Below, piece by piece: positions 44,751-53,756 of a DNA stretch of 64,000 bases. The notes below the pieces were generated by a model that saw only the letters and a program-made list of their open reading frames with translations, searched no databases and was not told the origin of the DNA. The stretch's first letter is position 1, and every line of letters starts with the position of its first letter. Source of the DNA: Cytophagales bacterium (GTDB taxonomy: Bacteria > Bacteroidota > Bacteroidia > Cytophagales > VRUD01). A program made the position numbers and the translations under genes. Location of the stretch: the NCBI GenBank assembly GCA_019456305.1, contig VRUD01000006.1, forward strand, positions 1-64,000. The letters are read 5' to 3'.

Positions 44751-44824
44751 TGACCGTTAGCAAAATGCGAACACGACAACGAAATGACTATCTTCATAAC
44801 AAAATTGACAAATGAGAATTTACA

Positions 44825-44983
44825 ATGAAGAAAAAAAAATTTGACGCAGTAAAAATGATGCGAGACATCAGAGACAAATTGACTAAACGCTATTTGGAAA
44901 ATCCCAACTTGGAAATTTCCGACTTGCAAAAAATCAGACGAAAATACAAAATCAAGACAAAAGTAAAAACGCACTTTGCATAA
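44825..44983 (+). CDS. Small antitoxin-like protein
   Basis: A 52-aa basic helical protein beginning 'MKKKKFDAVKMMRDIRDKL'. This N-terminus is the hallmark of a widespread family of short antitoxin-like proteins usually 60-80 aa long; here the C-terminus is shorter ('KIRRKYKIKTKVKTHFA'). No toxin partner is adjacent. It lies in the accessory islet between PKS and acyltransferase genes, and is followed by a TAACACGGGG...GCTAAC segment reminiscent of cassette ends. Confidence 0.55.
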   Translation: MKKKKFDAVKMMRDIRDKLTKRYLENPNLEISDLQKIRRKYKIKTKVKTHFA

Positions 44984-45111
44984 CACGGGGCTTAATGCAA
45001 AAGCGGCTGACGAGCTAACTGCTCAATAATCCTGCTACGATATGACAAACCTGACTACGAACAAATTGAAAAAGATGTAATAACATAGTATATCATTAAT
45101 CGTAAATTACC

Positions 45112-46512
45112 ATGCTCTATTCATTTATAAGAACAATTGTGAGGATCATCGTGTGGGTTTATTTCAGGAAGATCAATGTCCACAATGCTGAGCTCATTCC
45201 CAAAGGTGTTCCATTGATCATTGCTCCCAATCATCCCAGCTCTTTCATGGACATCATGGTTGTAGTCTCATTTATAAAGCATAAACTTCATTTCATCATG
45301 AGGGGGGAGTCGTTCAACACGGCATTTAAACGATGGTTATTTGACTACCTCCATTTGATCCCGATTTATCGTAAAGATAAAACGCCTGAACTGATGTTGA
45401 AAAACAAAGAGGTTTTTGAAAAATGTTATCAATTGCTTGCCAAAAAGGGAGCGCTTATCCTATTTCCCGAGGGCCTTAGCAAAACAGAACGAAGATTGCG
45501 GGAAATTAAAACAGGAGCAGCGAGAATTGCCCTTGGGGCAGAGGCAGCAAACAACTTTGAATTAGGAGTGCTTATTGTGCCGGCTGGCCTCAATTATTCC
45601 AATCCTCACAGGTTTCAAAGCGAGTTATTTATTAATTTTGCCCAACCCATTGATGTTTCCCGCTTTTTTGAACTGTTTCAAACGAACAAACATAAAGGGA
45701 TCGTTGCGATTACTGAGCATCTCAAAGAATGTCTTGAGCAGCATACCATTGCAATTGAGAATAAAGAATTGGATGAGTTGGTTAAAAACATAGAGACCAT
45801 ATATAAAAGCAAACTAAAGAGAGAACTTGGCTTGTCAAAGAACATAGAATATAAAAGCAAATTAGAGAGAGAACTTGACTTGTCAGAGAAAGAACAAGAA
45901 TTTATGGTGACCAAAGAGATCGTGGAAGTGGTTTTTCATTTTCACAAACATGCCCCTCAACGTGTTCAAACCTTACAAAAAAAGATTGTACGTTATGTGA
46001 ATGATATAGAACGGCTTAATCTCAAAGATCACTTATTCACTAAAAGCTCAAACCGTGGTTCTTTTATATTTGATGGTCTTAAAACATTGGCAACTATTAT
46101 AGTTGGTTTTCCCTTTTTTCTTTTTGGTGTGATCAATAATTTCATCGCCTACAAAATTCCAGATTTTCTTGCCTCTCTTTCGTCCCGTCCCGATTTTTAT
46201 GGTTCAATTACCATGGCTACAGGCATGGTTACCTTTATAGTATTTTATTCCCTGCAAATCTGGTTAGTTGCTTCGTTTACCCCCGGTGAGTCGGGATGGT
46301 GGATTACTATTGCTTATGCAGTTTCGCTTCCCATAACCGGGATTATTTCACTTTACTACTGGAGATACCTGGAGAAAATTCGCGGCCGATGGCTGTTCCT
46401 ATTCTTGTTTTACCGGAAGAGTTCTCTGATTACAAGATTGATCAATCAGCGGGAGGATATTGTAAAAACAATTGAAAAAGGAAAGAGGGATTATTTAAAC
46501 CTGCAAAAATAG
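45112..46512 (+). CDS. PlsC-like 1-acyl-glycerol-3-phosphate acyltransferase with C-terminal membrane domain
   Basis: 466 aa. The acyltransferase motifs are NHPSSFMD (40-47, catalytic His41/Asp) and FPEG (118-121). The C-terminal ~130 residues have about three to four membrane helices, a form common in Bacteroidota. Residues about 227-260 hold a tandem duplication (IETIYKSKLKRELGLSKN / IEYKSKLERELDLSEK). It may transfer a fatty or polyketide acyl chain to a lipid acceptor. It is first of a compact run (acyltransferase, RND exporter, megasynthase, PPTase, HicB, FadD). Confidence 0.8.
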   Translation: MLYSFIRTIVRIIVWVYFRKINVHNAELIPKGVPLIIAPNHPSSFMDIMVVVSFIKHKLHFIMRGESFNTAFKRWLFDYLHLIPIYRKDKTPELMLKNKEVFEKCYQLLAKKGALILFPEGLSKTERRLREIKTGAARIALGAEAANNFELGVLIVPAGLNYSNPHRFQSELFINFAQPIDVSRFFELFQTNKHKGIVAITEHLKECLEQHTIAIENKELDELVKNIETIYKSKLKRELGLSKNIEYKSKLERELDLSEKEQEFMVTKEIVEVVFHFHKHAPQRVQTLQKKIVRYVNDIERLNLKDHLFTKSSNRGSFIFDGLKTLATIIVGFPFFLFGVINNFIAYKIPDFLASLSSRPDFYGSITMATGMVTFIVFYSLQIWLVASFTPGESGWWITIAYAVSLPITGIISLYYWRYLEKIRGRWLFLFLFYRKSSLITRLINQREDIVKTIEKGKRDYLNLQK

Positions 46513-46551
46513 TGTTGTAAATTAAGAACTTAACTGTGTAAATTGACCCTG

Positions 46552-46571
46552 TGAGATAATTTCATATCTCA
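46552..46571. promoter_or_regulatory. Palindrome before the RND gene
   Basis: TGAGATA (46552-46558) and TATCTCA (46565-46571) with a 6-bp spacer, 10 bp upstream of the start codon. Operator or hairpin; no -7 box is seen nearby. Confidence 0.35.
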
Positions 46572-46581
46572 ACTTAGTTAT

Positions 46582-48726
46582 ATGAAATTGCCAGAATTCA
46601 ATGATCAAATAGCAAAAAAAAGCTCTCAAATAGCATTAATCATGATCTTTTTGATTACGGTGGGTTTACTGTATGCTGCAATAACTAATCTTAAACTAGA
46701 TAGTACTTTTGAAACGCTTTTCCCAAAAGATGACGAAGAAACCAAGCTGTTTTTTGAGCACAGGAGAGAATTTGGTACTGAAAATGATTTCGTTTTGCTT
46801 GGCATTAATAATAGAGGTGGAGTCATAGATAACATTTTCAGAAGGAAAGTTGACAGTTTGATCAATAAACTATACAAAATAAAAAATGTAATAAATGTTG
46901 TCTCACCATTCTCCGCAAACTCAAGCATCCTTAATGCAGAGAACTTAATTAGTTCAGATAGTAATTCCATTGCGCTTTATATCAAAACTGAAAATGAGCT
47001 GTCAAATTTAGAGTGCACCAAATTATCAGAACATCTTCAGGAATTAGTAGGTCAAACTGAATTCGGCAAAATACATCTTGCTGGAAGATGTATCGGACAA
47101 TCCGGATATCTAAAACTCATGCAATCAGACATGTCATTTTTTTTCAGACTTTCAATAATTTTTCTGCTACTTTTCCTTTTCTCGATTTATCGATCTTTCT
47201 GGGGCGTAGCAATTCCTATCAGTATTATTCTCATAAGCGTCATCTGGGTGTTGGGCATAATTGCATTGACGGGTGAACCAATAAACCTAATCCTGACTAT
47301 ACTGCCGACGATCATATTTGTAGTTGGAATTTCAGATGTGATTCATTTTGTTTCCAGATTCATAGAAGAGAAAAACTCCGGTAAATCAAAACTTGAATGT
47401 ATAAAACTATCTTTTAGAGATGTGGGGTGGGCTACATTTTTAACGTCAGTAACTACCTCTATCGGATTCCTTGCTCTATTATTCTCAGATGTAATTCCAA
47501 TACGCACATTTGGTTTATATACTTCTATTTCAGTAATGATTACTTATCTGGTTACAATAATAGTATTACCATCTTCATTAGTGCTCTTTAAAACTTATTC
47601 TTATCGAAATGCCAAAAAACTTGATTGGAAAAAGTTTTTAGATAATAATTTTCTATTCACTATCAGGAATCCAAGACTCATTCTGTTATCATCATTAACC
47701 TTGATTGTAATAAGTGTGTATTTTATTTCAAAAATTCATCAAAACGATTACATCCTGGAAGATCTTAAAACTGACAATCCAATTAAAGTGGATTTTACTT
47801 TTTTCGAAAATGAATTTTCGGGTGTGCGTCCATTTGAGATGAATGTAAAAGTAGTGGATACTACGAAAAATCTTCTGCACCAAGATGTCATCTCTGAATT
47901 AGAAAAACTTGAGAGTTATCTTATAAATACTTATGGGGTGAAAAATGTTACCTCGCCTTCATCCCTTGCTTATTTAACAACAGCCGGTTCACCTTTTCAA
48001 GGAAAGTTAAATTTATCCTTAGCGCTAAATAAATCGAACTCGACAATTAATACATTGAGTGATTCTACATTAAAGACTGGAAGAATTAAAGGCATGGTAG
48101 GAGATTGGGGAAGTCGATATTTTTTAAAACGTAATAATGATTTGGAAAATTTCATTCGGGAGAATATCAATACTAACCTGATTAATCCAAAGCAAACAGG
48201 AACGGCCTATCTACTAGATAAGAATAATTCAAGGATTGCAACAAATATGATCAAAGGACTTGTTTTTGCATTTATTACTATCAGTATTTTAATGGCCATG
48301 ATGTTCCGGTCATTGAAAATGCTAATAATAGCCATGGTACCAAATATATTTCCCTTGATAATACTGGGAGGGCTCTTAGGACTTACCGGACAAGAATTTA
48401 AAGTTTCAATGAGTATAATATTCACAATAGCTTTTGGTATTTCAGTTGATGACACAATTCATTTCCTAAGCAGGCTTAAAATCGAAATGTCTAAAGGGGT
48501 AAATCTAATATTAGCTATGAGAAGAACATATTTGTCAACTGGCAAAGCCATATTTTTAACTACCCTGGTTCTTAGCAGTGGATTTGTCATTCTCATGTTT
48601 TCAAATTTTTTCACCATGTACTATTTGGGATTTCTTGTAAGTATATCATTGATTATTGCCTTAGTTGCAGATCTGTATCTGCTTCCAGTTCTATTATTGA
48701 TGCTATACCCTAGGCTAAAAACTTAA
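46582..48726 (+). CDS. MMPL/RND-family lipid exporter
   Basis: 714 aa with the RND layout: a helix, a large periplasmic domain (about 40-190), five to six helices, then a second half with the same order. The helix-4 motif appears twice as 'VVGISDVIHFVSRF' and 'AFGISVDDTIHFLSRL' (Asp in a membrane helix, used for proton coupling). It resembles MMPL and hopanoid-exporter-type (HpnN) proteins that move lipids out of the inner membrane. It sits 9 bp before the A-T-KAS megasynthase gene, so it probably exports the product of this cluster. Confidence 0.8.
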   Translation: MKLPEFNDQIAKKSSQIALIMIFLITVGLLYAAITNLKLDSTFETLFPKDDEETKLFFEHRREFGTENDFVLLGINNRGGVIDNIFRRKVDSLINKLYKIKNVINVVSPFSANSSILNAENLISSDSNSIALYIKTENELSNLECTKLSEHLQELVGQTEFGKIHLAGRCIGQSGYLKLMQSDMSFFFRLSIIFLLLFLFSIYRSFWGVAIPISIILISVIWVLGIIALTGEPINLILTILPTIIFVVGISDVIHFVSRFIEEKNSGKSKLECIKLSFRDVGWATFLTSVTTSIGFLALLFSDVIPIRTFGLYTSISVMITYLVTIIVLPSSLVLFKTYSYRNAKKLDWKKFLDNNFLFTIRNPRLILLSSLTLIVISVYFISKIHQNDYILEDLKTDNPIKVDFTFFENEFSGVRPFEMNVKVVDTTKNLLHQDVISELEKLESYLINTYGVKNVTSPSSLAYLTTAGSPFQGKLNLSLALNKSNSTINTLSDSTLKTGRIKGMVGDWGSRYFLKRNNDLENFIRENINTNLINPKQTGTAYLLDKNNSRIATNMIKGLVFAFITISILMAMMFRSLKMLIIAMVPNIFPLIILGGLLGLTGQEFKVSMSIIFTIAFGISVDDTIHFLSRLKIEMSKGVNLILAMRRTYLSTGKAIFLTTLVLSSGFVILMFSNFFTMYYLGFLVSISLIIALVADLYLLPVLLLMLYPRLKT

Positions 48727-48735
48727 TGTAGAATT

Positions 48736-51700
48736 ATGTTAATGAACTTTACAACGATTATAGATTTATTGGAAAAGACTGCCGAATTATATCCTGATTC
48801 ATGTGCAATTGAAGGGCAGGTGAATAGTTGGAATTATTCTGATTTAGAAAAATCGGGAAACCAGATTGCTCATTACATCAATAACATTGCATCACAGGAA
48901 AATGTGGTTATATGTTTGGACAGGTCTGATTGGACGATTATTGCCATTGTAGGAATTTTAAAATCAGGCAACACATATGTACCTATAGATTCTTCAACAC
49001 CACAAGTCAGAATTGATAAGATTGTTGAAATAACTAAGCCTAAACTTATAATCACTGATGAAAATAATTTATCAAAGTTTAAGAATGACCAAAACGTAAT
49101 TCCTATTGACCAAATAAAATCGGCTTTATCAAAATTACCTAATAGTCCACTTAGTATTAATATCAGTGAAGATGAAATCGCTTACATTATCTTTACTTCT
49201 GGTACAACTGGTATGCCTAAGGGAATTCCTATATTACATAGGTCTTTGTTTAATAAAATTTCTCGCTTCAATCCTAAGTTGAATTTTAACCCTTCTCACA
49301 ATTTCATTCTACTTGCGTCTATAGCTTTTGACGCAAGCATTGGACAAATATTTCTACCTCTTACCAATGGATCGACTCTTCATATTATAAACAAAGAGGA
49401 ACAAAATAACCCGATTTTGTTTTGGGATTATATAATTAAAAAAAAGATAAACATACTCTATACTATTCCGTCCCTTTTAAACGCCTTATTGGAGTCACCA
49501 TTAAATTTAAAAGGTATTTCATTTGACTATATACTGTTGGGTGCTGAACTTTTTCCATCAACTCTACTAAGCAAAATCAGAGCTAAACTAACAGTCAATA
49601 AAATAGTCAATATGTATGGGCCAACCGAATCAACGGTTAACGCCATTATGCATATTATGTCTGGGAAAGATAATACTGTGCCTAACCCAATTCCAATTGG
49701 ATCAGCACTTCCTGGATACGAAATATTTATTTTGGATAAGAATAAAAATAGGGTTGAAGACGGCAATGAAGGTGAAATAGCAATAGCAGGACTAGGTCTT
49801 TCTCCGGGATATTTTAATGATCCGTCATTGACAAACGTAAAATTCCTATCAAAGGGAAAGTCGAAGACTGATAAACGTATATTTTTAACGGGTGATTATG
49901 GTAGACGTAATGCCGAAAACTACTATGAATTCCTAGGACGAAAAGATTCTCAAATAAAAATTAATGGATATCGGATTGAATTGCTTGAAATTGAAATGGT
50001 AATTAAAGACATCACTAAGGTAAAAAATTGTTCTGTCGAATTGAATCCGTCTAATAAGAATCAGATTATAGCTTTTGTAGAATTTATCTCAAATGATAGC
50101 CGTGACGATTCTGATGAGATGCTTAAAACGCATCTAAAAACAATTTTGCCATATTATATGATACCAAATAAAATCATTCAAGTGAAAGACTTTCCGATGC
50201 TTTTATCAGGAAAGCAAGATAAATTAAAACTGTTGTCACTTTTAGAAAATAATGTTACATTATCAACACAGAAGAGTGCTATTACGACCTCAATAGAACG
50301 TAAAATCATCGAAGCTTGGAAAGAAATATTTGAAATCCAGCAAGTTACTGTCGATGACAATTTTATTAACTTAGGTGGTGGATCAATTCAAAGCATTCTC
50401 TTAGTTAACAAACTTCTTAAAAGAGGCATTCGAATTGAGCCAATTGATGTTTACCTGCACCCGACAGTTACTGAATTGGCCAACGTGGCTAATGAAGTAG
50501 AACCTGAAAATCCTACCGCCATGAATGACGAAGCCCAAATTCCAAACGAGCCATTGTCCATTGAAACAAAAAAAACTGAAGACAAAAACCCGCCAAAGAA
50601 TAGGATAAGGATTGAATCTATGGGAGCTTATATTCCTGAGAACTTTGTGACGACTAAAGAAGTAATGGCTGGATGTGTTAATGAAATCACTTTCCCAATT
50701 GAAAGATTTACAGGGATTAAATCTCGACCAGTAGCAAGCTCCGATGAATCAAGCTTTGAAATTGGACAAAAAGCAATAGCTGACTGTATGAACAATTCTA
50801 AGCTCGGTGCCGATGATATTGACCTTCTTATATGTTGTAACACAGTCAGAAGTCTTGGATCTAAATGTGGACTTTTCGATCCTTCATTTGCGTTAATGTA
50901 TAAAAAAAAATTCAATTTTCAGAACGCCATTTCGTTTGATGTCAATAATGCTTGTGCTGGTATGTTTACAGTCATCGAAATAGCAGATGTAATGATGAAG
51001 AATGGAACTATTAAAAATACTCTAATAGTTAGTGGGGAACATAACACGCCCGTAATAAGAAGTGCTCAGCTCGAGTTGGTTAATGACAAGTTTGACAATC
51101 GCTTGGCCTGCCTAACTGTGGGGGATGCTGGTGTAGCAATTACATTGGATCAAACGGCAGATGGAAATGGCTTTGAGTACATTAAAATGTTAACAATGGG
51201 AGAATTGAACGACCTATGTATTGGAAAAATTGAAAGAGTTGGTCACGGTGGTCCAATAATGTACAACGATTCTGTGAAAGCAGCCGCAGCAGGAATTACT
51301 CCAGGAATTGAGCACGTTTTTCATACACTTAAATCTAAAAATTGGAGTCTAAATAGCGTAGATCATTTCATCATGCATCAAACCTCATTAACTACTATTC
51401 AAAACTCCATGAGGGAAATCAATATACAAGCTGGGGAAGAAATCGTCAGCGAAAAAAACGTAGTTATTAATCTCGAAAATCGTGGTAACACAGGGGCAAG
51501 CTGTCAGTTTCTGGCCTTGTACGATAATATTATGAATAAAAGGATAAAGAGTAATTGTAAAATTGTTTTTCCGATAAACGGATCTGGAAGAGTACTTGGT
51601 ACAGCGCTTTTTAAAATGGATGATTTGCCTGATAAAATGAATTCACCGAACAAACACAATAGGATTGAGAATAAAACAATCAATAATGATGTTGATCCTT

Positions 51701-52599
51701 TAAGATACGGAGTCAAAATTGAAGCCATGTCCGTGTATTACCCGAGAGAATCATCAGAGAGTACTACGAAAATAATGAACAAGAAAGCTGTTTTGAAGTG
51801 TCTTGCTGAGTCAGACTTAGAAAAAAATGATCTTGAATTAATTATTTATAGTGGGGTAATACGGGATGACTTTATAACAGAACCAGCTTTGGCAGCTACT
51901 ATTGCTGGTGATCTGAAAATAAATGTTTCAGGGTATAATCCGGATGGTCAATCTACCTTTTGTTTTGATGTATTAAATGGCAATATTGGAACTTTTAATG
52001 CAATACAAATAGCTTCAGAATATATCCGCACAGGGAAAACTAAAAATGCATTAGTGGTTGCATCTGAAATAGACTATAATAAAGATAATGATCACCCTCG
52101 AGCTTCTCCAAATGAGATGGGGTCGGCTCTGCTATTAAGTAGAGATGATTCAACCAATTCTGGTATGGGTAAATTTGTTAATCATTCTTCTCCGAGTCAC
52201 CCTATAGAAAAGAAAGTTTACGCTGATAGTTTGAATTCAGAAACATTCCTCAATAAGGAAACCCTGTATACAACATCAGATAATCAGATAATTAGTGCCA
52301 TAACAAAATGTATAAAAGGGACACTTGACAAGAACAAAATAGAAGTTGAAAATGTTGACACAGTAGTTTTATCCGGTGTTCAGGGAATATTATTAGATGA
52401 AATATCTAAAAATGTAGGTGTTGACATTAATACTTTCTATGTGCCGGAAAAAAATGATGAAGACCTAGGGTCGTCATCAATCATTTACCGCTTAAATCAA
52501 TATGTAAACCGCATGAGTGGTTATAAACAAAAAACAATATTAATAATCATTGAATTTGGTGATGGATTAACAACGGGAGGAGTGAGCTACGTTTTTTAA
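48736..52599 (+). CDS. Unusual megasynthase: adenylation - carrier - KASIII - degenerate KASIII
   Basis: 1287 aa. Residues about 1-510 form an NRPS-type adenylation domain: TSGTTGMPKG (154-163), FDAS with Asp199 (the Asp that binds an amino group in amino-acid-activating domains), YGPTEST (294-300), GDYGR (386-390), Lys493. The carrier has Ser550 (LGGGS). Residues about 625-965 are a KASIII-type ketosynthase with Cys740, His881 and Asn918. Residues about 995-1287 form a second KASIII fold in which these align to Asn1083, Ser1213 and Asp1243, so it cannot condense. Likely reaction: an activated amino or other acid is loaded on the carrier and extended once by KASIII. The second KASIII may be a structural partner replacing the homodimer. 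Confidence 0.85.
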   Translation: MLMNFTTIIDLLEKTAELYPDSCAIEGQVNSWNYSDLEKSGNQIAHYINNIASQENVVICLDRSDWTIIAIVGILKSGNTYVPIDSSTPQVRIDKIVEITKPKLIITDENNLSKFKNDQNVIPIDQIKSALSKLPNSPLSINISEDEIAYIIFTSGTTGMPKGIPILHRSLFNKISRFNPKLNFNPSHNFILLASIAFDASIGQIFLPLTNGSTLHIINKEEQNNPILFWDYIIKKKINILYTIPSLLNALLESPLNLKGISFDYILLGAELFPSTLLSKIRAKLTVNKIVNMYGPTESTVNAIMHIMSGKDNTVPNPIPIGSALPGYEIFILDKNKNRVEDGNEGEIAIAGLGLSPGYFNDPSLTNVKFLSKGKSKTDKRIFLTGDYGRRNAENYYEFLGRKDSQIKINGYRIELLEIEMVIKDITKVKNCSVELNPSNKNQIIAFVEFISNDSRDDSDEMLKTHLKTILPYYMIPNKIIQVKDFPMLLSGKQDKLKLLSLLENNVTLSTQKSAITTSIERKIIEAWKEIFEIQQVTVDDNFINLGGGSIQSILLVNKLLKRGIRIEPIDVYLHPTVTELANVANEVEPENPTAMNDEAQIPNEPLSIETKKTEDKNPPKNRIRIESMGAYIPENFVTTKEVMAGCVNEITFPIERFTGIKSRPVASSDESSFEIGQKAIADCMNNSKLGADDIDLLICCNTVRSLGSKCGLFDPSFALMYKKKFNFQNAISFDVNNACAGMFTVIEIADVMMKNGTIKNTLIVSGEHNTPVIRSAQLELVNDKFDNRLACLTVGDAGVAITLDQTADGNGFEYIKMLTMGELNDLCIGKIERVGHGGPIMYNDSVKAAAAGITPGIEHVFHTLKSKNWSLNSVDHFIMHQTSLTTIQNSMREINIQAGEEIVSEKNVVINLENRGNTGASCQFLALYDNIMNKRIKSNCKIVFPINGSGRVLGTALFKMDDLPDKMNSPNKHNRIENKTINNDVDPLRYGVKIEAMSVYYPRESSESTTKIMNKKAVLKCLAESDLEKNDLELIIYSGVIRDDFITEPALAATIAGDLKINVSGYNPDGQSTFCFDVLNGNIGTFNAIQIASEYIRTGKTKNALVVASEIDYNKDNDHPRASPNEMGSALLLSRDDSTNSGMGKFVNHSSPSHPIEKKVYADSLNSETFLNKETLYTTSDNQIISAITKCIKGTLDKNKIEVENVDTVVLSGVQGILLDEISKNVGVDINTFYVPEKNDEDLGSSSIIYRLNQYVNRMSGYKQKTILIIIEFGDGLTTGGVSYVF

Positions 52600-52640
52600 T
52601 GGAATTCAACATATAAATAGGCTCATATTGATTAACTTTG

Positions 52641-53414
52641 ATGCCAAATAAATTTAAATTTAGAGAAAATAATACACCCAAACTCATGCCAGATACAATA
52701 ACAAAGATCCAGGAGCTTAATTGCCCCCCGCTTTTAAAAGGAGAAGTTCACCTTTGGGGCATATCCCTTGATCTTACTGGGCAATTAATAGAACAGTGCA
52801 AATCGTTCTTGTCAGAAAAAGAAAAACAAAGGATCTCCTATTTTAAATTTGAGAAAGTCCAAAATAATTTTATCATCAGCTGGGGTGTTTTAAGGTATTT
52901 ATTATCCCGCTACATGAACAAAACCCCTCATACAATTCAAATTGAAAGGCATAAAAAAGGAAAACCCTTTGTTCCGGATGCCCCATCATTGTATTTTAAT
53001 ATGTCTAATTCGGGCAATATATGTGTTTACGCCTTTTCAGCAGATGGAGAAATTGGTATTGACCTGGAACAAATAAGGGAATTGCCCGATCTTGACGAGC
53101 TAATACAAAAAAATTTTACCGCAAAAGAAATTTCATTGATCACTCAAAATCCTGGAAATAAGTTAAATAGATTTTTCCAGTTCTGGACTTTTAAAGAATC
53201 TTATTTAAAAGCCATAGGTGAGGGAATGCGCCTGACGCCTGATAAGCTGGAGTTTACCGTTGAAGGAGAGACAATTAAATTACAGGGAATTAATGGGATA
53301 TTTGAAACAGAAGATTGGAATTTTTCAGTATTTTTGCCGGCAGAAGATTATACAGGGGCTTTGGCATACCAGGGGGAAGGAATTAAAATTAAAGAATTTT
53401 GGAATAAGTTATAA
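52641..53414 (+). CDS. 4'-phosphopantetheinyl transferase, Sfp type
   Basis: 257 aa from ATG 52641. It contains the Sfp signatures 'IGIDLEQIRELPDLDEL' and 'FWTFKESYLKAIGEGM' with the Mg-binding Asp/Glu residues. It transfers the phosphopantetheine arm of CoA to carrier proteins, here presumably PKS Ser2491 and megasynthase Ser550. The frame extends 3 bp up to a TTG, but ATG is the more natural start. It is followed by hicB after only 4 bp. Confidence 0.88.
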   Translation: MPNKFKFRENNTPKLMPDTITKIQELNCPPLLKGEVHLWGISLDLTGQLIEQCKSFLSEKEKQRISYFKFEKVQNNFIISWGVLRYLLSRYMNKTPHTIQIERHKKGKPFVPDAPSLYFNMSNSGNICVYAFSADGEIGIDLEQIRELPDLDELIQKNFTAKEISLITQNPGNKLNRFFQFWTFKESYLKAIGEGMRLTPDKLEFTVEGETIKLQGINGIFETEDWNFSVFLPAEDYTGALAYQGEGIKIKEFWNKL

Positions 53415-53418
53415 AAAG

Positions 53419-53754
53419 ATGAATAATACTATGATATATAAAGGATATATAGGAACTGTTCATTACAGTGCGGAAGATAATGTATTTTATGGAAAGATAC
53501 ATGGCATCAACGATTTGGTTACGTTTGAAGGACAATCAATTAGCGAACTGAAAAATGCTTTTCGCGCCTCTATAAATGATTACTTCAAAACTTGCAAGAT
53601 ATTGGGTAAATCTCCTGATAAGACCTACAAAGGGAGTTTTAATGTAAGGTTAACTTCACGGCTTCATAAATTAGCTGTAATCAATGCCTTAAAGAACAAT
53701 ATGACCTTAAATGATTTTGTGAAAAAAGCCATATCTAATTCAATAACACCTTAA
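53419..53754 (+). CDS. hicB: Orphan HicB-like protein
   Basis: 111 aa. The N-terminal half 'YKGYIGTVHYSAEDNVFYGKIHGINDLVTFEG' is the partial RNase H-like fold of HicB antitoxins. The C-terminal part 'SFNVRLTSRLHKLAVINALKNNMTLNDFVKKAI' is a ribbon-helix-helix DNA-binding domain. No HicA toxin is adjacent. It lies tightly between the PPTase (4 bp) and the acyl-CoA synthetase (2 bp), which suggests a transcription-regulator role within the cluster rather than a toxin-antitoxin role. A longer frame beginning at 53260 overlaps the PPTase and is not preferred. Confidence 0.75.
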   Translation: MNNTMIYKGYIGTVHYSAEDNVFYGKIHGINDLVTFEGQSISELKNAFRASINDYFKTCKILGKSPDKTYKGSFNVRLTSRLHKLAVINALKNNMTLNDFVKKAISNSITP

Positions 53755-53756
53755 AA

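Noticed and set aside
44585-44986. 133-aa minus-strand frame
   Set aside because: It is antisense to the 52-aa antitoxin-like gene and runs through the inverted repeat; the composition (Phe/Cys-rich) is typical of a shadow frame.
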